A DNA stretch of 14,178 bases from Ophioceras dolichostomum (GCA_003049485.1 PYST01000590.1:1-14178); one strand, 5' to 3'; positions 1-9,235 are shown, counted from the stretch's first letter. Translations and numbers: made by a program. The notes: generated by a model from the letters alone, not told the origin.

Positions 1-38
1 TGGAGGGGGTTCGCAAAAGGGGAGATGGGGTGTGCGGG
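1..38 (+). other. G-rich, near-canonical G-quadruplex motif
   Basis: Four G runs lie at 5-9, 19-22, 27-30 and 36-38, separated by spacers of 9, 4 and 5 bases. The first spacer is longer than the usual limit of 7, so folding is only possible, not expected. The motif lies in the purine-rich tract at the left edge. Confidence 0.35.
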
Positions 39-200
39 CGAAGATGGAAAGGAAAGACAGGAAAATGAGGGAGGGGGGCGTGAGAAGAGGAAAGGGCTCT
101 GAGTGTGTGGGTGTGTTGGTGTGGTGAGGCGGCAGGCGGGCAGTGGATTGAATTGAGTTGGCCGTGGTGAGGGACCTGGCGGGCGGAAGCCACTAGCCAG
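1..200 (-). promoter_or_regulatory. Possible leader/promoter of a gene running off the left edge
   Basis: The plus strand is dominated by G and A here, so the minus strand is a long CT-rich tract with CA-rich words (ACACCAACACACCCACAC read on the minus strand, about 105-125). Filamentous-fungal promoters and 5' leaders are often pyrimidine-rich on the sense strand. I therefore infer a promoter or untranslated leader for a gene transcribed leftward, with its coding part outside the window. No TATA box or start codon could be assigned. It may instead be plain low-complexity DNA. Confidence 0.2.
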
Positions 201-835
201 CAGTGAGCGAACGAAGGGAGACCCGCTTGGATCGGGTCCCTAGCCTAGTGCTGGTCCACACATCGGTACCTTGGGAACTTGGGGATACCTCTCCGATTTT
301 CGTTGTGATTTTTGCCCTGCCTCCCCCCCAATCCAGTCTGGGCTTCGCTCTCATTGATTTAATGGCAGGGGTATGGCAAATATTTGGCCGATGACCCAGG
401 CTGGGTACCCCAAAGCAATGCCCTACAATGTATCGATTTTGGGCGGTACAGCCTGAACGGGGGGCGCTGTTCACTGCACGTTTTGCTTCTAATGATTTTG
501 CTTCGGCGCCAGACCATGGAGACCGCGTGATGATTGGAGTCCTCGGAGACATCTTGCCCAGACCGACTATTACACAGCACGATGCTTTTCGTTTTATGAA
601 TTATTATTATTGAATGCCAGAAAAGATCGAGACCGTCACCGCCACAGGATTCACCTTTGCTTCTTTGGCGTGCCCCGATGCGTCATGGCTTGCTCACCAA
701 GGACAACGCTGCCTGCTTTGCTCGGGGTATGCCTGTTGTGCGGTGATTCGTGAGCAACACAGACCGAAGATGCACTGGAAGGAAAGAGGCGCCAGTGTGG
801 GTTCTGGTTGTTCTAACACCCGCCCGCCCGTCGCT
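201..835. other. No gene seen
   Basis: Open frames here are short (90 codons or fewer from an ATG), lie on both strands, and resemble no known protein. A small AT-rich patch sits at about 594-612 (TTATTATTATT core). No RNA gene or repeat of note was found. Confidence 0.6.
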
Positions 836-953
836 GTCCTCGGTAATGGAAACACTGGCTTGCCTGGCACGACCCCTTCCCCTTAGTCCTGCGTTGGGGA
901 CGAGGCTAGGCCGAGGACTAAGGGGGTGGACGCCAGCGGTGACCACCGAGGGC
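836..953 (+). other. Nested inverted repeat, possible structured RNA
   Basis: Three sets of complementary arms are nested around one axis. The inner arms, 879-890 and 914-925, match perfectly over 12 bp (CCCCTTAGTCCT against AGGACTAAGGGG) with a 23-base loop. The middle arms are 864-868 and 932-936 (CTGGC/GCCAG); a second CTGGC at 855-859 could pair in their place. The outer arms, 836-844 and 945-953, give 9 pairs, of which 837/952 is a G-U wobble possible only in plus-strand RNA. Together this gives about 26 pairs in 118 bases, which suggests a long irregular hairpin in RNA or a cruciform-prone site in DNA. It fits no RNA family I recognise. The pairing is read directly from the sequence; any function is inference. 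Confidence 0.5.
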
Positions 954-1524
954 CACGCAAACGGCGGCGGACTGTCCCGCTAATGATGCCTTAACGAAGT
1001 TTGTTCTGCTTTACGGCTAGCCTACAGCCTAACGCTGTTGAAAGCTCTCAACGTCCTAACGCAACGGGCAGGATCCCGGAGAGAGCCCCGAGGAGATCAA
1101 GTGGAAAGCATCTTGGACGATTTTTACAGCGAAACTTGTAGTACGGTCCTGGCTTCTGGCGGTTTGATCTTGGCAGAATGGTGGTGGCATCTTGCTTCCG
1201 AGTTGCAGCAACACGTGGCCGGGATGAATTGCCTTCTATTGCAAAATAGGAGGAGGGAGATGAATGTCACAGACCTCCCATCATTGGATGTGACAAGGCG
1301 GTGGGCAACAACGGCCTCTTGCTCATACGTATTCTGGAGGCTAGGGGGTACTATTGTGCACAACAGGCCGCAGCAACCATCCATTGATGACTGGTTGTGG
1401 TGGAGGCTCTGGACGACAGGAGGGAGGGTGCTTGCAAGTTCGCTATTTTTGTTCAAATTTTGTGCTGTGCTGGTGCTGTGCAAATTATTTGCTGCCGACC
1501 TAAGACACCCGACAGTCGCAGTAC

Positions 1525-1548
1525 CCCAAGCCCAAGCCTAAGCCCAAA
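1525..1548. repeat. Degenerate CCCAAG hexamer repeat
   Basis: The stretch reads CCCAAG, CCCAAG, CCTAAG, CCCAAAG. On the minus strand this is CTTAGG, CTTGGG, CTTGGG, with a passing resemblance to telomere-type hexamers. Only three to four units are present, so it is best called a short degenerate tandem repeat. Confidence 0.6.
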
Positions 1549-1794
1549 GCACGGGTGCTGTGTGCATACATACAGGCGAGCGGGCGGGCGTGTGCTGTGC
1601 TGCCGCTGCTGTGCTCCATTTAATGCCGTTTCTGGTTCGTTCCAGTGGGAAATTCCCCCCCTCCAAAGCCTCCCTCCCACCAACCATTGGCAGCCATGCC
1701 CAATCCACACGCACATTACCAAGCAAAGCCATACTGAGCCGGTATAAGCCAGCCAATAGTGCGGTCTTGGCCAAGATTGCGACGATTGTGGTCG

Positions 1795-1833
1795 AGGTAC
1801 CACTAAGTAAGAAACCACTATGGTGTGGTACCT
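1795..1833. repeat. 9-bp inverted repeat around KpnI-like sites
   Basis: AGGTACCAC at 1795-1803 is the exact reverse complement of GTGGTACCT at 1825-1833, with a 21-base spacer. Inside the spacer, ACCA (1814-1817) and TGGT (1821-1824) can also pair. Arms of this length are expected a few times by chance in a window of this size, so the function is open. Confidence 0.45.
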
Positions 1834-2068
1834 GCCTGGCGACATCGTGATGTGTCCCGTCTTTTTTCGATCCCCCGAAAATAAGTGCACAGCCTTATCG
1901 AACCCTATCCGGGTCTTGCCTGTTTGACTTCCCAAGACCCCCTCGGATGATCGAGCTTGGGGAATTTTTGGACCACTGGTCGACAAGATGTCTTTTCCTT
2001 CTGACGATCACGTCGGCAATGTCTGGTACTCTTATCTGTTGCGCTTCGAGCATGACCCGTCATCCTCC

Positions 2069-2932
2069 TCACATCTTGCCGCGATGAGCGATATGGGGAG
2101 GAAGAGGAGGAAAAAAAAAAACGGGAGTGTGCGTAATCTGCACCACGACATCCCGCCCGCGTTCTGGATGCTTGCATGCAGTAAGTTGTCCCAAAGAGGG
2201 AGCAGCCCAGCTCATATCGAACCTCGCCCAAGTCCGAACTTGACCGCCTTCTTCGTCAAACCTGTCTTGCATTCCCATCCATCGGAACTGTTTCTTAACT
2301 GGGCTAAAATCACAAAGTTGATATCGCTCGCAAAGACACATATTTCCCCTCTCCCCGGATTGATGGAGCACAGGACCCGTATCCCGTCCAGTCGGTTTTT
2401 TTATGGCCATCTTAAACCAAAGTGATAGATACCTAATCCCAGAGTTTGATTCATTGTCTCTGTCTTGCGTTGCAAAAGGTTCAGATATCTTGGAGACGGG
2501 TGGGGTTGCGAAAAGCCACATAAGTTCATGTGGTATCTTGTGTGAGGTGTGAGGGGGTCCAGGGAATTTGATGTGTTGTCCCGTCAGCATCATCCTCATG
2601 GCCGCCATCATCTCTGCATCCTCGTTGCCAGGGATTCTTTGAGGAACCGGCCGGATCGTATCGCCTGGAATCTTATCGCTGGGCATCGAGCCGGACCTTC
2701 GAGGGGTACCGTCATACACAGGACTCTGCACTTCGCCTCGTTTGGTCAACCACCCGTCGCAGCCATACCAGATGTGCAGTGGTTTGGAGGGGCATGGCTT
2801 CCGGTTCGATGACTGCCCATTTGTGTGTTGGATATCGGAGACTGGCAGGTGCACATGACCGGGCCCACCTTTTTTGGTCTCTCGAGGTTTGCGAGTTTGT
2901 GAATGTCTCGTTGAGACAACCCTGGTCGCCAT
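2069..2932 (-). CDS. Unrecognised open frame, 287 codons (hypothetical protein)
   Basis: This is the longest stop-free frame in the window. It starts at ATG 2932-2930; the open frame extends 12 codons further upstream to a GTG, which is not a likely eukaryotic start. I recognise no family. The predicted product is mixed in charge and has no clear signal peptide or membrane segment. A methionine-rich patch (EMMAAMRMM) lies near residue 115, and the C-terminus has a Phe-Phe-Phe then Pro-rich run encoded by the A/T homopolymer at 2111-2121. Third-position bases show no strong C/G bias, which argues against a well-expressed fungal gene. No convincing intron, poly(A) signal or leader was found. 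A frame this long is unlikely by chance at this base composition, roughly of order 1 in 100 by my estimate, but it may still be spurious. Confidence 0.22.
   Translation of the reverse strand: MATRVVSTRHSQTRKPRETKKGGPGHVHLPVSDIQHTNGQSSNRKPCPSKPLHIWYGCDGWLTKRGEVQSPVYDGTPRRSGSMPSDKIPGDTIRPVPQRIPGNEDAEMMAAMRMMLTGQHIKFPGPPHTSHKIPHELMWLFATPPVSKISEPFATQDRDNESNSGIRYLSLWFKMAIKKPTGRDTGPVLHQSGERGNMCLCERYQLCDFSPVKKQFRWMGMQDRFDEEGGQVRTWARFDMSWAAPSLGQLTACKHPERGRDVVVQITHTPVFFFPPLPPHIAHRGKM
2111..2121. repeat. A11 homopolymer
   Basis: A run of 11 A follows a GGA-rich purine stretch. It falls inside the minus-strand open frame that ends at 2069, where it encodes consecutive phenylalanines. A length change here would shift that frame. 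Confidence 0.85.
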
Positions 2933-4200
2933 GCCGTCTTCCTTCCCCAAGCGATAACCCACAGTCACGCTGGGCGGGCGATCATGGGCCCTAGTGATCG
3001 GTCAAGAGTCAAGGTCAAGCTTTTTCTCCACCGGATTTCTTGTTTATTTGGTTAGGACTCTCATGACCGTCAGGAACGAGTCATCTTTCGGGCTTCAGTT
3101 TTTCCAGCCTCACGACCTGGGGAAGGCAAACTGAAGGGACCTGAGGTCCAGGCAAGGCAGACTTGGACCGCCGGGTAAGACATCCAACGTCCATCTGCCT
3201 CGGTGGCTTCACGCTAGAGCACTTCGGGCACCTTCGCAGCCAAGCAACATACCACGGCTGTCGACAGCTGCTGCACCTGTTGCGGCGGCTCGCGGTTGAC
3301 CCCGGTCTCCGCCCCCGCCCTACATCCACTACGTGCAGTCTATGTGCAGTCTGAGTGCATACATGCCAGCTCGCGGGTTTGCAGGCCGTCACGCTGGGAG
3401 CAGAGACCGGAGAGGGAACTTACGAGGTGGACTAACTAGTTGGACGTGTCGGAGAAAGACACCGGACGAGGGAGTCCATCTCCCCATCTTCCCATGGTCG
3501 ACATCCCCACCTCCACCCAACGCGGATCCAGGGACCCCGTGCCCGATCCAGGTCGCAGCCCCCAAATCCGAGAGGAATTTATGGAATGCCTGCGTCGACC
3601 GGCCAACTGGCGAGGAGAGTCACAGAGCAGCAGGCATGTAGCCAATATGGAGACATGAACTATTGATGTCGTGGCCGGGGAGATCATGAGAACGCGGTCC
3701 CGACGGCTGGTGTCCAAGGACCAGTAACCGTTCTGCTTGCCGCCTGCCGTCTGCTGCTTGCCTGCTTGCGTGCCTGCGTCCGAGCTGCGGTGCCCCCCTC
3801 CCTTTGCGAGGTGTTGCTTCGTTGTCTCGAATGCTCTCTCCTATGGCGTCTGTCGTTCTTGCTTTCTGACTATCCTGATGCCGGATATGAGATTGCACGT
3901 GTAACTCAAGTCCCCGTCGACTGACCTCGTCGCGGGCACTGGACCGGATTTGAGACTGAAAGCGGTTTAGCGGTGGCTCAGCAAGTAGCAAAGCCGGGCT
4001 CAGAGGCCTCTTTATTGGGTGGGTTACGGATTAGGACATTAGTGGGGCGTCGAGATGTGGGGTAGGGGAGAAGGGAAGAAAAGGTCTGTGCTAAAAAAAG
4101 GACGCCAGGGAGGCGGTGCGACCTTGGTTCTGGGACGGTTGTTAGTGGGGAGTTTGTTTCTCTGCCAGTCAACTGTCGACACAATCGTCTCAACACCAGC
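2933..4200. other. No gene seen
   Basis: Frames here are 124 codons or shorter, on both strands, and none resembles a known protein. A short palindrome, GGACCT-G-AGGTCC, lies at 3137-3149. A TGCC/TGCT-rich stretch lies at 3731-3779. G runs at 4044-4047, 4059-4062, 4065-4068 and 4073-4075 have one spacer of 11 bases, too long for a standard G-quadruplex. Confidence 0.55.
3731..3779. repeat. Degenerate TGCC/TGCT tetranucleotide repeat
   Basis: About ten imperfect units of the type TGCC, TGCT or TGCG occur in a row, interrupted by single-base changes. No coding frame uses it. Confidence 0.6.
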
Positions 4201-5950
4201 CGCCGTCGACGCCACCACCTACTACTGTAGTACCTAGCCACCACTACCTTAGCAGTTCGCAGCACCAACTCTCTGTACCATACTATGTAAGCCTCTCCTT
4301 TGCTTCTCCGACTGGGCTTCCAATTGGGTGCCTCAGGGCCAACCTCTGCCACCTCTGGTACCTTTCGTTGTCAAGCCCTCTGTGCAACGCCACCAGCCCC
4401 CGACACCCTGGTAATATCGTCTGCGCTATCCCGATGATATGGCGCACCCTTCACGTAATAAGAAATAAGGTTTTGCTGTGCAAGTGCCAGACAAGCGCGT
4501 CCCCGAAAACCCAAAATGGACCTACCTTGCGCCTCCCGGCCGGCTGCCTCCCAGGACCGGGCTTGGAATACTCTGCGCCGAATCTCTCCCTGTCTATCTC
4601 GAGGAATGCCGACCAAGCGATCGAGCACTCGGCTTGGTGGCCGGAAAGAAAATGTCAGGAAGCTGTCAGGGATGCCTGAGGCTCGATTGGGAAACCGAGC
4701 GACTGATGTTCTCACCGATTTGCCCACTTTCTTCCGAGACTTGCTAATTTGCACACGGTAACCGGGAAGCACAGCACCTTGGCAGGGCGCCATTTTCCTT
4801 GACACCGAGGACAGACAGGTCATAGTGATGCTGCAGTCATTATGGGCATCTGCATCCAGGTGCGTCTGAACGACATGCCACCACATCCACTACATGAGCC
4901 CCGATATTAGACAAATCAATGCTTGGAGCCGTCAGAGTCGTTCACCCGCTAGCTCAACCCCACGTCATAGGCGCACCAGTTCGCTCGTGTTCGCGGTCCA
5001 CGACAGACACATCGCATTGATCACATCGACCCCGTCTTATCCTGTAGGCAACAACACACCTCCCATTTTTGTTTTCTTTGTTGCTAACCTGCAGGTCCTC
5101 TTTTGCATCCAGTGAGCAAGTCAACCGAATGCGAGTGAGGCCTTTCTTTCCCACCACTCCGTTAGTCCGTCACTGAAAATCAATGACTGCCTGTTGATAT
5201 GCACCTGGTAGGCAGGCATCAAATGCGAACCAAACACTCTCAGCAGAGGAGAATATCGTGAAAATCCACGCCGGACCCACGCGGGCGCACGGCTTTCCCC
5301 ATCAACACCCCTGCTCTGGAGACGATCCAATGGTCATCGGCAGTCGAGGTTGAGGAAACCGCAGTACCACGGATGGCATGACGCGACCAAACCGAGGACC
5401 CGAGCACAGTCCTTTTGACGTCTCGGAACCGGAATCCGTAAGATTAACCACAAAGCCAGAGATGGTTTTGTGCGACAGTGAAACACAAGAATAAGTAAAG
5501 CGTGTCAATGACAGGCAGATAGCAACAAGATTGAACCATTCGTCACAACCTGACGTGAAATTCGACAAGAAGATGCGTGGAGGCAGCGACAAAAATTCCC
5601 TCGATGGGTCCCAGACTATCCGTGCACCACTGATGCAAACACCCCCTCCCTTACCTTCCTAATTGCACCCGACACTCCAAAAGATGCAATGGACCTCGAA
5701 GGGTCGAGACGCCCAAAAACCAAAGACTCCAACAGCATCCTTATCCTCCTCCCAAGGATGATGTAGTGAGACGGGATCGAAGTCGGTGTAGTAAGAAGGG
5801 CCTGGTTCCATCAATTTGGATATAGACCCCCGCACATCTGCATATCCAGCGCTGACGGGGGACCCGATCTCGAGGCCAAGTGGCGAGCTGGGCGACGCAC
5901 ATCAGCAGAAAATGCAGGTTCGCTCGGGCTCTGGGACGCTCCACTGGGAC
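4201..5950. other. No supportable gene; one intron-like signal
   Basis: The largest ATG frame is 171 codons on the minus strand (4371-4886). Its product would be strongly basic and matches nothing I know, so it is not called. A small palindrome, TACTAC-T-GTAGTA, sits at 4220-4232. At 5082-5094 the sequence TGCTAACCTGCAG looks like a fungal branch point followed closely by a 3' splice site; the best donor, GTAGGC at 5044, is weak. A 6-bp hairpin with an 8-base loop follows at 5954-5973 (TGGGAC/GTCCCA). Confidence 0.5.
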
Positions 5951-5973
5951 GATTGGGACCACTGAGAGTCCCA

Positions 5974-7664
5974 CGATGTCTCTGTCCTGGGGCAAGACAC
6001 GAAGGGAGACAGTGGTAAGGATGGGGTGGTCGGCCGGTGTTGGGTGCAGTCATCCATCATCATCATGCAAGAAGAGCAGAACCTACTCACACCAACTGCA
6101 GGCTCACGGGGCCTTGGAGCAACTGTTTAGACCTGGGAAAGCACTTCTCTCGCCCAATCACCGCAAGGGAACTGTGTAAGTGCAGATGCCTTTTGCAGAA
6201 GGTGGTGGATGGCCACCATCTGCGGCCTCCCATTCGCAAGTCGCAAGGTCATTCACACCACCCGCATTTGTACTTTCTGTATGTCCTTTCACGTACGCAG
6301 CATCGATGCCTTTACGTTGTGCGCCTCCGTCGGCAGCGCCCTCCAGTCGGTAAGATGGCGGCAGTGGTACTCAGCCCTATGAGAAGTGACTTGGGAGCGA
6401 CCCTTACGCAAGTTCGCAACCACCACAATCGCCACCGGAACCACCAGCACAGACACGACACATATGCATGCCCAGTGCCTAAAGTACTTGCGTTTTTGGC
6501 TGCAACACACACTGTTCTACACCGCCGGCATGATTATGATGCCTTCATCACCGCCTTGTCTAAAGAACACTAGCTTGGCCGCCTTCTTTTTGCCTTCCAT
6601 TCTCTTTCCACCCGCCGCCCTACGAACTGCAGTCTGCATCCATTTCGAGCTCGATCATCAGGACAACTTCAATTTTCTCACACACACCCCTCTGTCGACC
6701 GCCACCGTCCTGCAAGTCAGGGGAAGAGACAGCGAAGGACAGAAAGAACCCGCAAGCATTGCCACCTCCGGATCAGAAGACGCGAACGGGGGGCAAAATA
6801 TGACTGGGTAGCCCTACGCTCCGGGACAAGCCGCCAGTGAGAGAGAGTGTGTGTGATCAGCGATGAAAGTGATGAGAGAATTGTTCCCTTCCCGTCTTTT
6901 GCGCCTCTAAAAAAACAGACAACACTCCATGTTCCCGATAGATGGTGGGCTGGGCATGGTGGTAGTCCGAATGTGGTTAGGTCCAGTCTACCCTGCCTCC
7001 TTTCCCCATCCCTCTGCTTCGACTTGACATAATCAGATCTACCAACCCAAACCCACACCATCTGCCTACAGGAAGGAAACCTACCAACTTGGGTGGTCGC
7101 TCACTTCGCCAGGCAGGCAGGTAAAGCGGTCAGAGACTTCGGCACTGCGACTGGCTCCTAGACACAACGCCCGGCGCCTGTGCGGTTTTCAGTCCTTGCC
7201 TTTGCCATAATAATCCAGTGGCCGTTTGTGCATGAGGGGAAGATTGTTCATGCCATAAGCTCACGGCCACCCGATTGGCCAGCACTGGGAAATTCTGCAC
7301 CTGCGGCATATAGGGGTGCGGGCATCAGGTTGCGGTGATGGGCTTTCGCACGTATGCCAGAAGCGAATGCCTGCCTGCCTTGGATGCCATGAATTGGAGA
7401 TTATCAGCCCACCCGACGACGATTGCCTGCCTTCCAGCCTACCGCCGACCACGGAATAATAAAGAAGCGACGAAATAGCAGCGCGGCAGGCCGCCCAAGC
7501 CTCCCGCGGACTCTGCTACGCGGCCGACTGCCGCCCAACGAGATCCCTGGCCCTGGCCGCATTCTTCCCGCCCGCGGGTCTAGTTTGTTGGTCTAGGCCT
7601 CCTCAATATCTGTTCTGCTTTTCCTGATCACCGAGCCGTGGCGGTTGGTCGGTTATGGCAAGCG
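5974..7664. other. No gene seen
   Basis: Frames on both strands are short or start only at GTG/TTG. On the minus strand, CTGACTTGCAG ending at 6710 resembles a branch point plus acceptor, but no good donor pairs with it and the flanking frames close quickly. AATAAA occurs at 7458-7463 on the plus strand without an upstream coding frame. CAT-rich and AC-rich runs around 6050-6066 and 6420-6460 are low-complexity DNA. Confidence 0.5.
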
Positions 7665-7711
7665 ATTAAAAAAATAATAATGATAATAATAATGATAAAA
7701 AATAAGTATTA
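7665..7711. other. AT-rich island with AAT/GAT triplets
   Basis: Of 47 bases, 44 are A or T; the only G residues are at 7682, 7694 and 7706, and there is no C. The core is an imperfect repeat of AAT and GAT triplets flanked by A runs. Such an island in otherwise GC-moderate DNA could be an untranslated region, a transcript 3' end, a DNA-unwinding site or a decayed microsatellite. Nothing here decides between these. Confidence 0.6.
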
Positions 7712-8480
7712 GAGTGGGTCATCAACGAGGCAAAGGAGTCCATCTGCACAGAGAGAGGGGGAGTGCTGGGGGCCAGCGAAGAACGAAGCAGAGCCGCGGG
7801 AACCAACGCAGAAAAAAAAATAGTTCAGAGGGGGAGGCTTGGTCGCGGGACATGCCGGAGAGGCGAGGGAGTGAGATGCTGATGCTGGCACCACTGCATG
7901 TGGGATAGATTGAGGGGCGTGACAGTAAGATCGGAATATTCCCGCCGCAATATTAAGTGGGAAGTGGGAAGGGAAAGAAAGGAACAAGTTCAGTGCAAAA
8001 TACACACCCGGCTTGGCAAAATTCCCCATTCAACACCAACTCATTCATCATTCATCATCATACTCGATCATCCTCATTACTATCACCCATCCGCCCACGG
8101 ACAAAGGCGCCTGCATTTTGGCCTTGCCCACGGATTCCATCCGTCCGTCTTCGTCGTGACACCCACTCCTTACCGAATGCCAATCCGTAACATGCAGCAT
8201 CCCCAACCTGCTATATGGCATGCAACACTGCAGTCATAGTTGTAGACGAGAAACACACTCGATCCTTTTCCCACCCTGCCAGCCCATGCCCATCCCGGTG
8301 ATCAATGCGGACAGAGATCACCTGGGCCGCCGGGGTTTCCTCAATTGTTCAGAAGAGGCAATGAGATATGATTTTAATGGCATGCGGGTTGGGAACGAAA
8401 CACGATATGCGGCCGCTGCTGGTCTGATTTCATCCCATCCGAATAAAGTAATTCGGACCAGACAGATCAGAACAGAACTC
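7712..8480. other. No gene seen; purine-rich then TCA-rich tracts
   Basis: Bases 7735-7880 are purine-rich and bases 8031-8097 are TCA-rich. Two small ATG frames follow: 19 codons from 8178 and about 76 codons from 8287. Neither resembles a known protein. A hairpin at 8438-8457 (TCCGAAT/ATTCGGA) overlaps an AATAAA word at 8442-8447. Confidence 0.5.
8031..8097 (+). promoter_or_regulatory. TCA/CT-rich leader-like stretch
   Basis: The stretch is nearly free of G on the plus strand and built from repeated TCA and ATCC words. Unstructured, pyrimidine- and A-rich 5' leaders of this type are common in filamentous fungi. If it is a leader, the transcript runs rightward, but no convincing coding start follows within 500 bases. 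It may simply be low-complexity DNA. Confidence 0.2.
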
Positions 8481-8484
8481 CGTA

Positions 8485-8500
8485 TGTGTGTGTGTGTGTG
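8485..8500. repeat. TG dinucleotide microsatellite
   Basis: Eight TG units in a row, followed by CGTG. Confidence 0.85.
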
Positions 8501-8644
8501 CGTGCCTGACGAGTGAGCGTTTGAGAGATTGGACGAATCTATTCTTTTCGGGGTCCAGGCTTGCCTACGGAATAGGTACTAGGGTGCAATTTGTGGCGCT
8601 TTTCGACATGTTCTGGAAGTCGCAAAAGGACTCCGGCCGCCATA

Positions 8645-9235
8645 TTATCCCCAGGAACAGAAACAGTGCCTGTATGTGGGTGTGTGTGTGTATGTGGTCC
8701 GGCGGTGATCGTGTCCTGTCGTCGCATGCAGTGCTCCAAGAGATGGTGGCTTATCTGGAGAGAAATTATTTGCTGGCCTTTTTTTTTCTCTTCTATCGCT
8801 GCCGCGATGCGCAGCAAAATCGATAGGGCTGAGCACTTCACACAGCAAAGCGGAAACAAAAGGCGGTGGGCCCAATGTTTTGTGGAGACAAGGCTCGACT
8901 TCTGAGCGGGCAGGGTGGAGAGTGTCATCCCAAAGTACCTCCCTTGAACCAGGGATCCGTGTACATCCAAGGAAAGTACCACACACGCCCTTCCCAGTTG
9001 CTCCATCCATTTTGCTGGAGAGAGATGGAGAGATGATTTTCCTTCCCCATGTCATCCTACCAAGGGTCTGAGGTGGGAACCCTTGTGCTTGCGCCAGGCG
9101 GCACCGAAGTAACCCTCCATCCAACCAAAATGAGCTTGCAGTCGCTTGACTCCCTGCTGGTTGGCAGGCCTGGAGGAAAAAGCGATCAAAGTTTGCTTGC
9201 TGCTGCTGGTCGAATGCGGGACTGCAACCAAACAT
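8645..9235 (-). CDS. Unrecognised open frame, 196 codons (hypothetical protein)
   Basis: The frame starts at ATG 9235-9233 and ends at TAA 8647-8645; the open frame extends 13 codons further upstream to a TTG. The product has a fairly balanced composition. Its N-terminal part includes a four-Gln run (FDQQQQANF) near residues 8-16. The C-terminal part is basic and then Thr/His-rich, because it reads through the TG-rich repeat at 8671-8694. I recognise no domain, signal peptide or membrane segment. Codon use shows no strong third-position bias. The frame lies in an otherwise gene-free stretch with no visible promoter, and chance is a real alternative. Confidence 0.15.
   Translation of the reverse strand: MFGCSPAFDQQQQANFDRFFLQACQPAGSQATASSFWLDGGLLRCRLAQAQGFPPQTLGRMTWGRKIISPSLSSKMDGATGKGVCGTFLGCTRIPGSREVLWDDTLHPARSEVEPCLHKTLGPPPFVSALLCEVLSPIDFAAHRGSDRREKKRPANNFSPDKPPSLGALHATTGHDHRRTTYTHTPTYRHCFCSWG
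8671..8694. repeat. Interrupted TG microsatellite
   Basis: TG units interrupted by TATG and GGG. It lies about 170 bases right of the perfect TG run at 8485-8500, and falls within the 3' end of a minus-strand open frame. Confidence 0.7.

Larger units (their letters stand above)
954..1987. other. No gene seen; minor repeats and inverted repeats
   Basis: The longest frames begin only at GTG or TTG and shrink sharply when an ATG is required. Small elements seen are a CCCAAG-type repeat (1525-1548), a TATAAG word at 1743-1748, a CCAAT word at 1753-1757, and a 9-bp inverted repeat at 1795-1833. The order of the TATA-like and CCAAT words does not make a convincing promoter on either strand. Confidence 0.55.

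Noticed and set aside
527..613. Box C/D snoRNA
   Set aside because: A GTGATGA box-C match exists at 527-533, but no CTGA box D follows at a suitable distance and no terminal stem is present. The same holds for the match near 6866.
1038..1541. 167-codon plus-strand frame
   Set aside because: It begins at TTG; the first ATG lies about 60 codons in. The remaining stretch is short and matches nothing.
1525..1548. Interstitial telomere repeat
   Set aside because: The minus-strand CTTAGG/CTTGGG units resemble telomere hexamers but are too few and too degenerate; there is no TTAGGG array.
1453..1986. 177-codon minus-strand frame
   Set aside because: It begins at TTG and overlaps repeat-rich DNA; no recognisable motif.
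1988..2425. 145-codon plus-strand ATG frame with a KRRKKKN basic cluster
   Set aside because: The start has A at -3, but the basic cluster is encoded by an A-rich homopolymer. The frame lies largely antisense to the longer minus-strand frame and has no known motif.
4371..4886. 171-codon minus-strand ATG frame
   Set aside because: Strongly Arg-rich composition, no family signature and no supporting signals.
5954..5973. TPP-riboswitch-like CTGAGA hairpin loop
   Set aside because: The loop contains CTGAGA, but the other conserved riboswitch blocks are absent. The hairpin has only 6 pairs, which is common by chance.
6037..6573. 178-codon plus-strand frame
   Set aside because: It starts at GTG; only about 72 codons remain from the first ATG. 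The His runs come from CAT repeats.
6710..6830. Minus-strand intron ending at CTGACTTGCAG
   Set aside because: No consensus donor lies 50-110 bases upstream on that strand, and the joined frames stop after a few codons.
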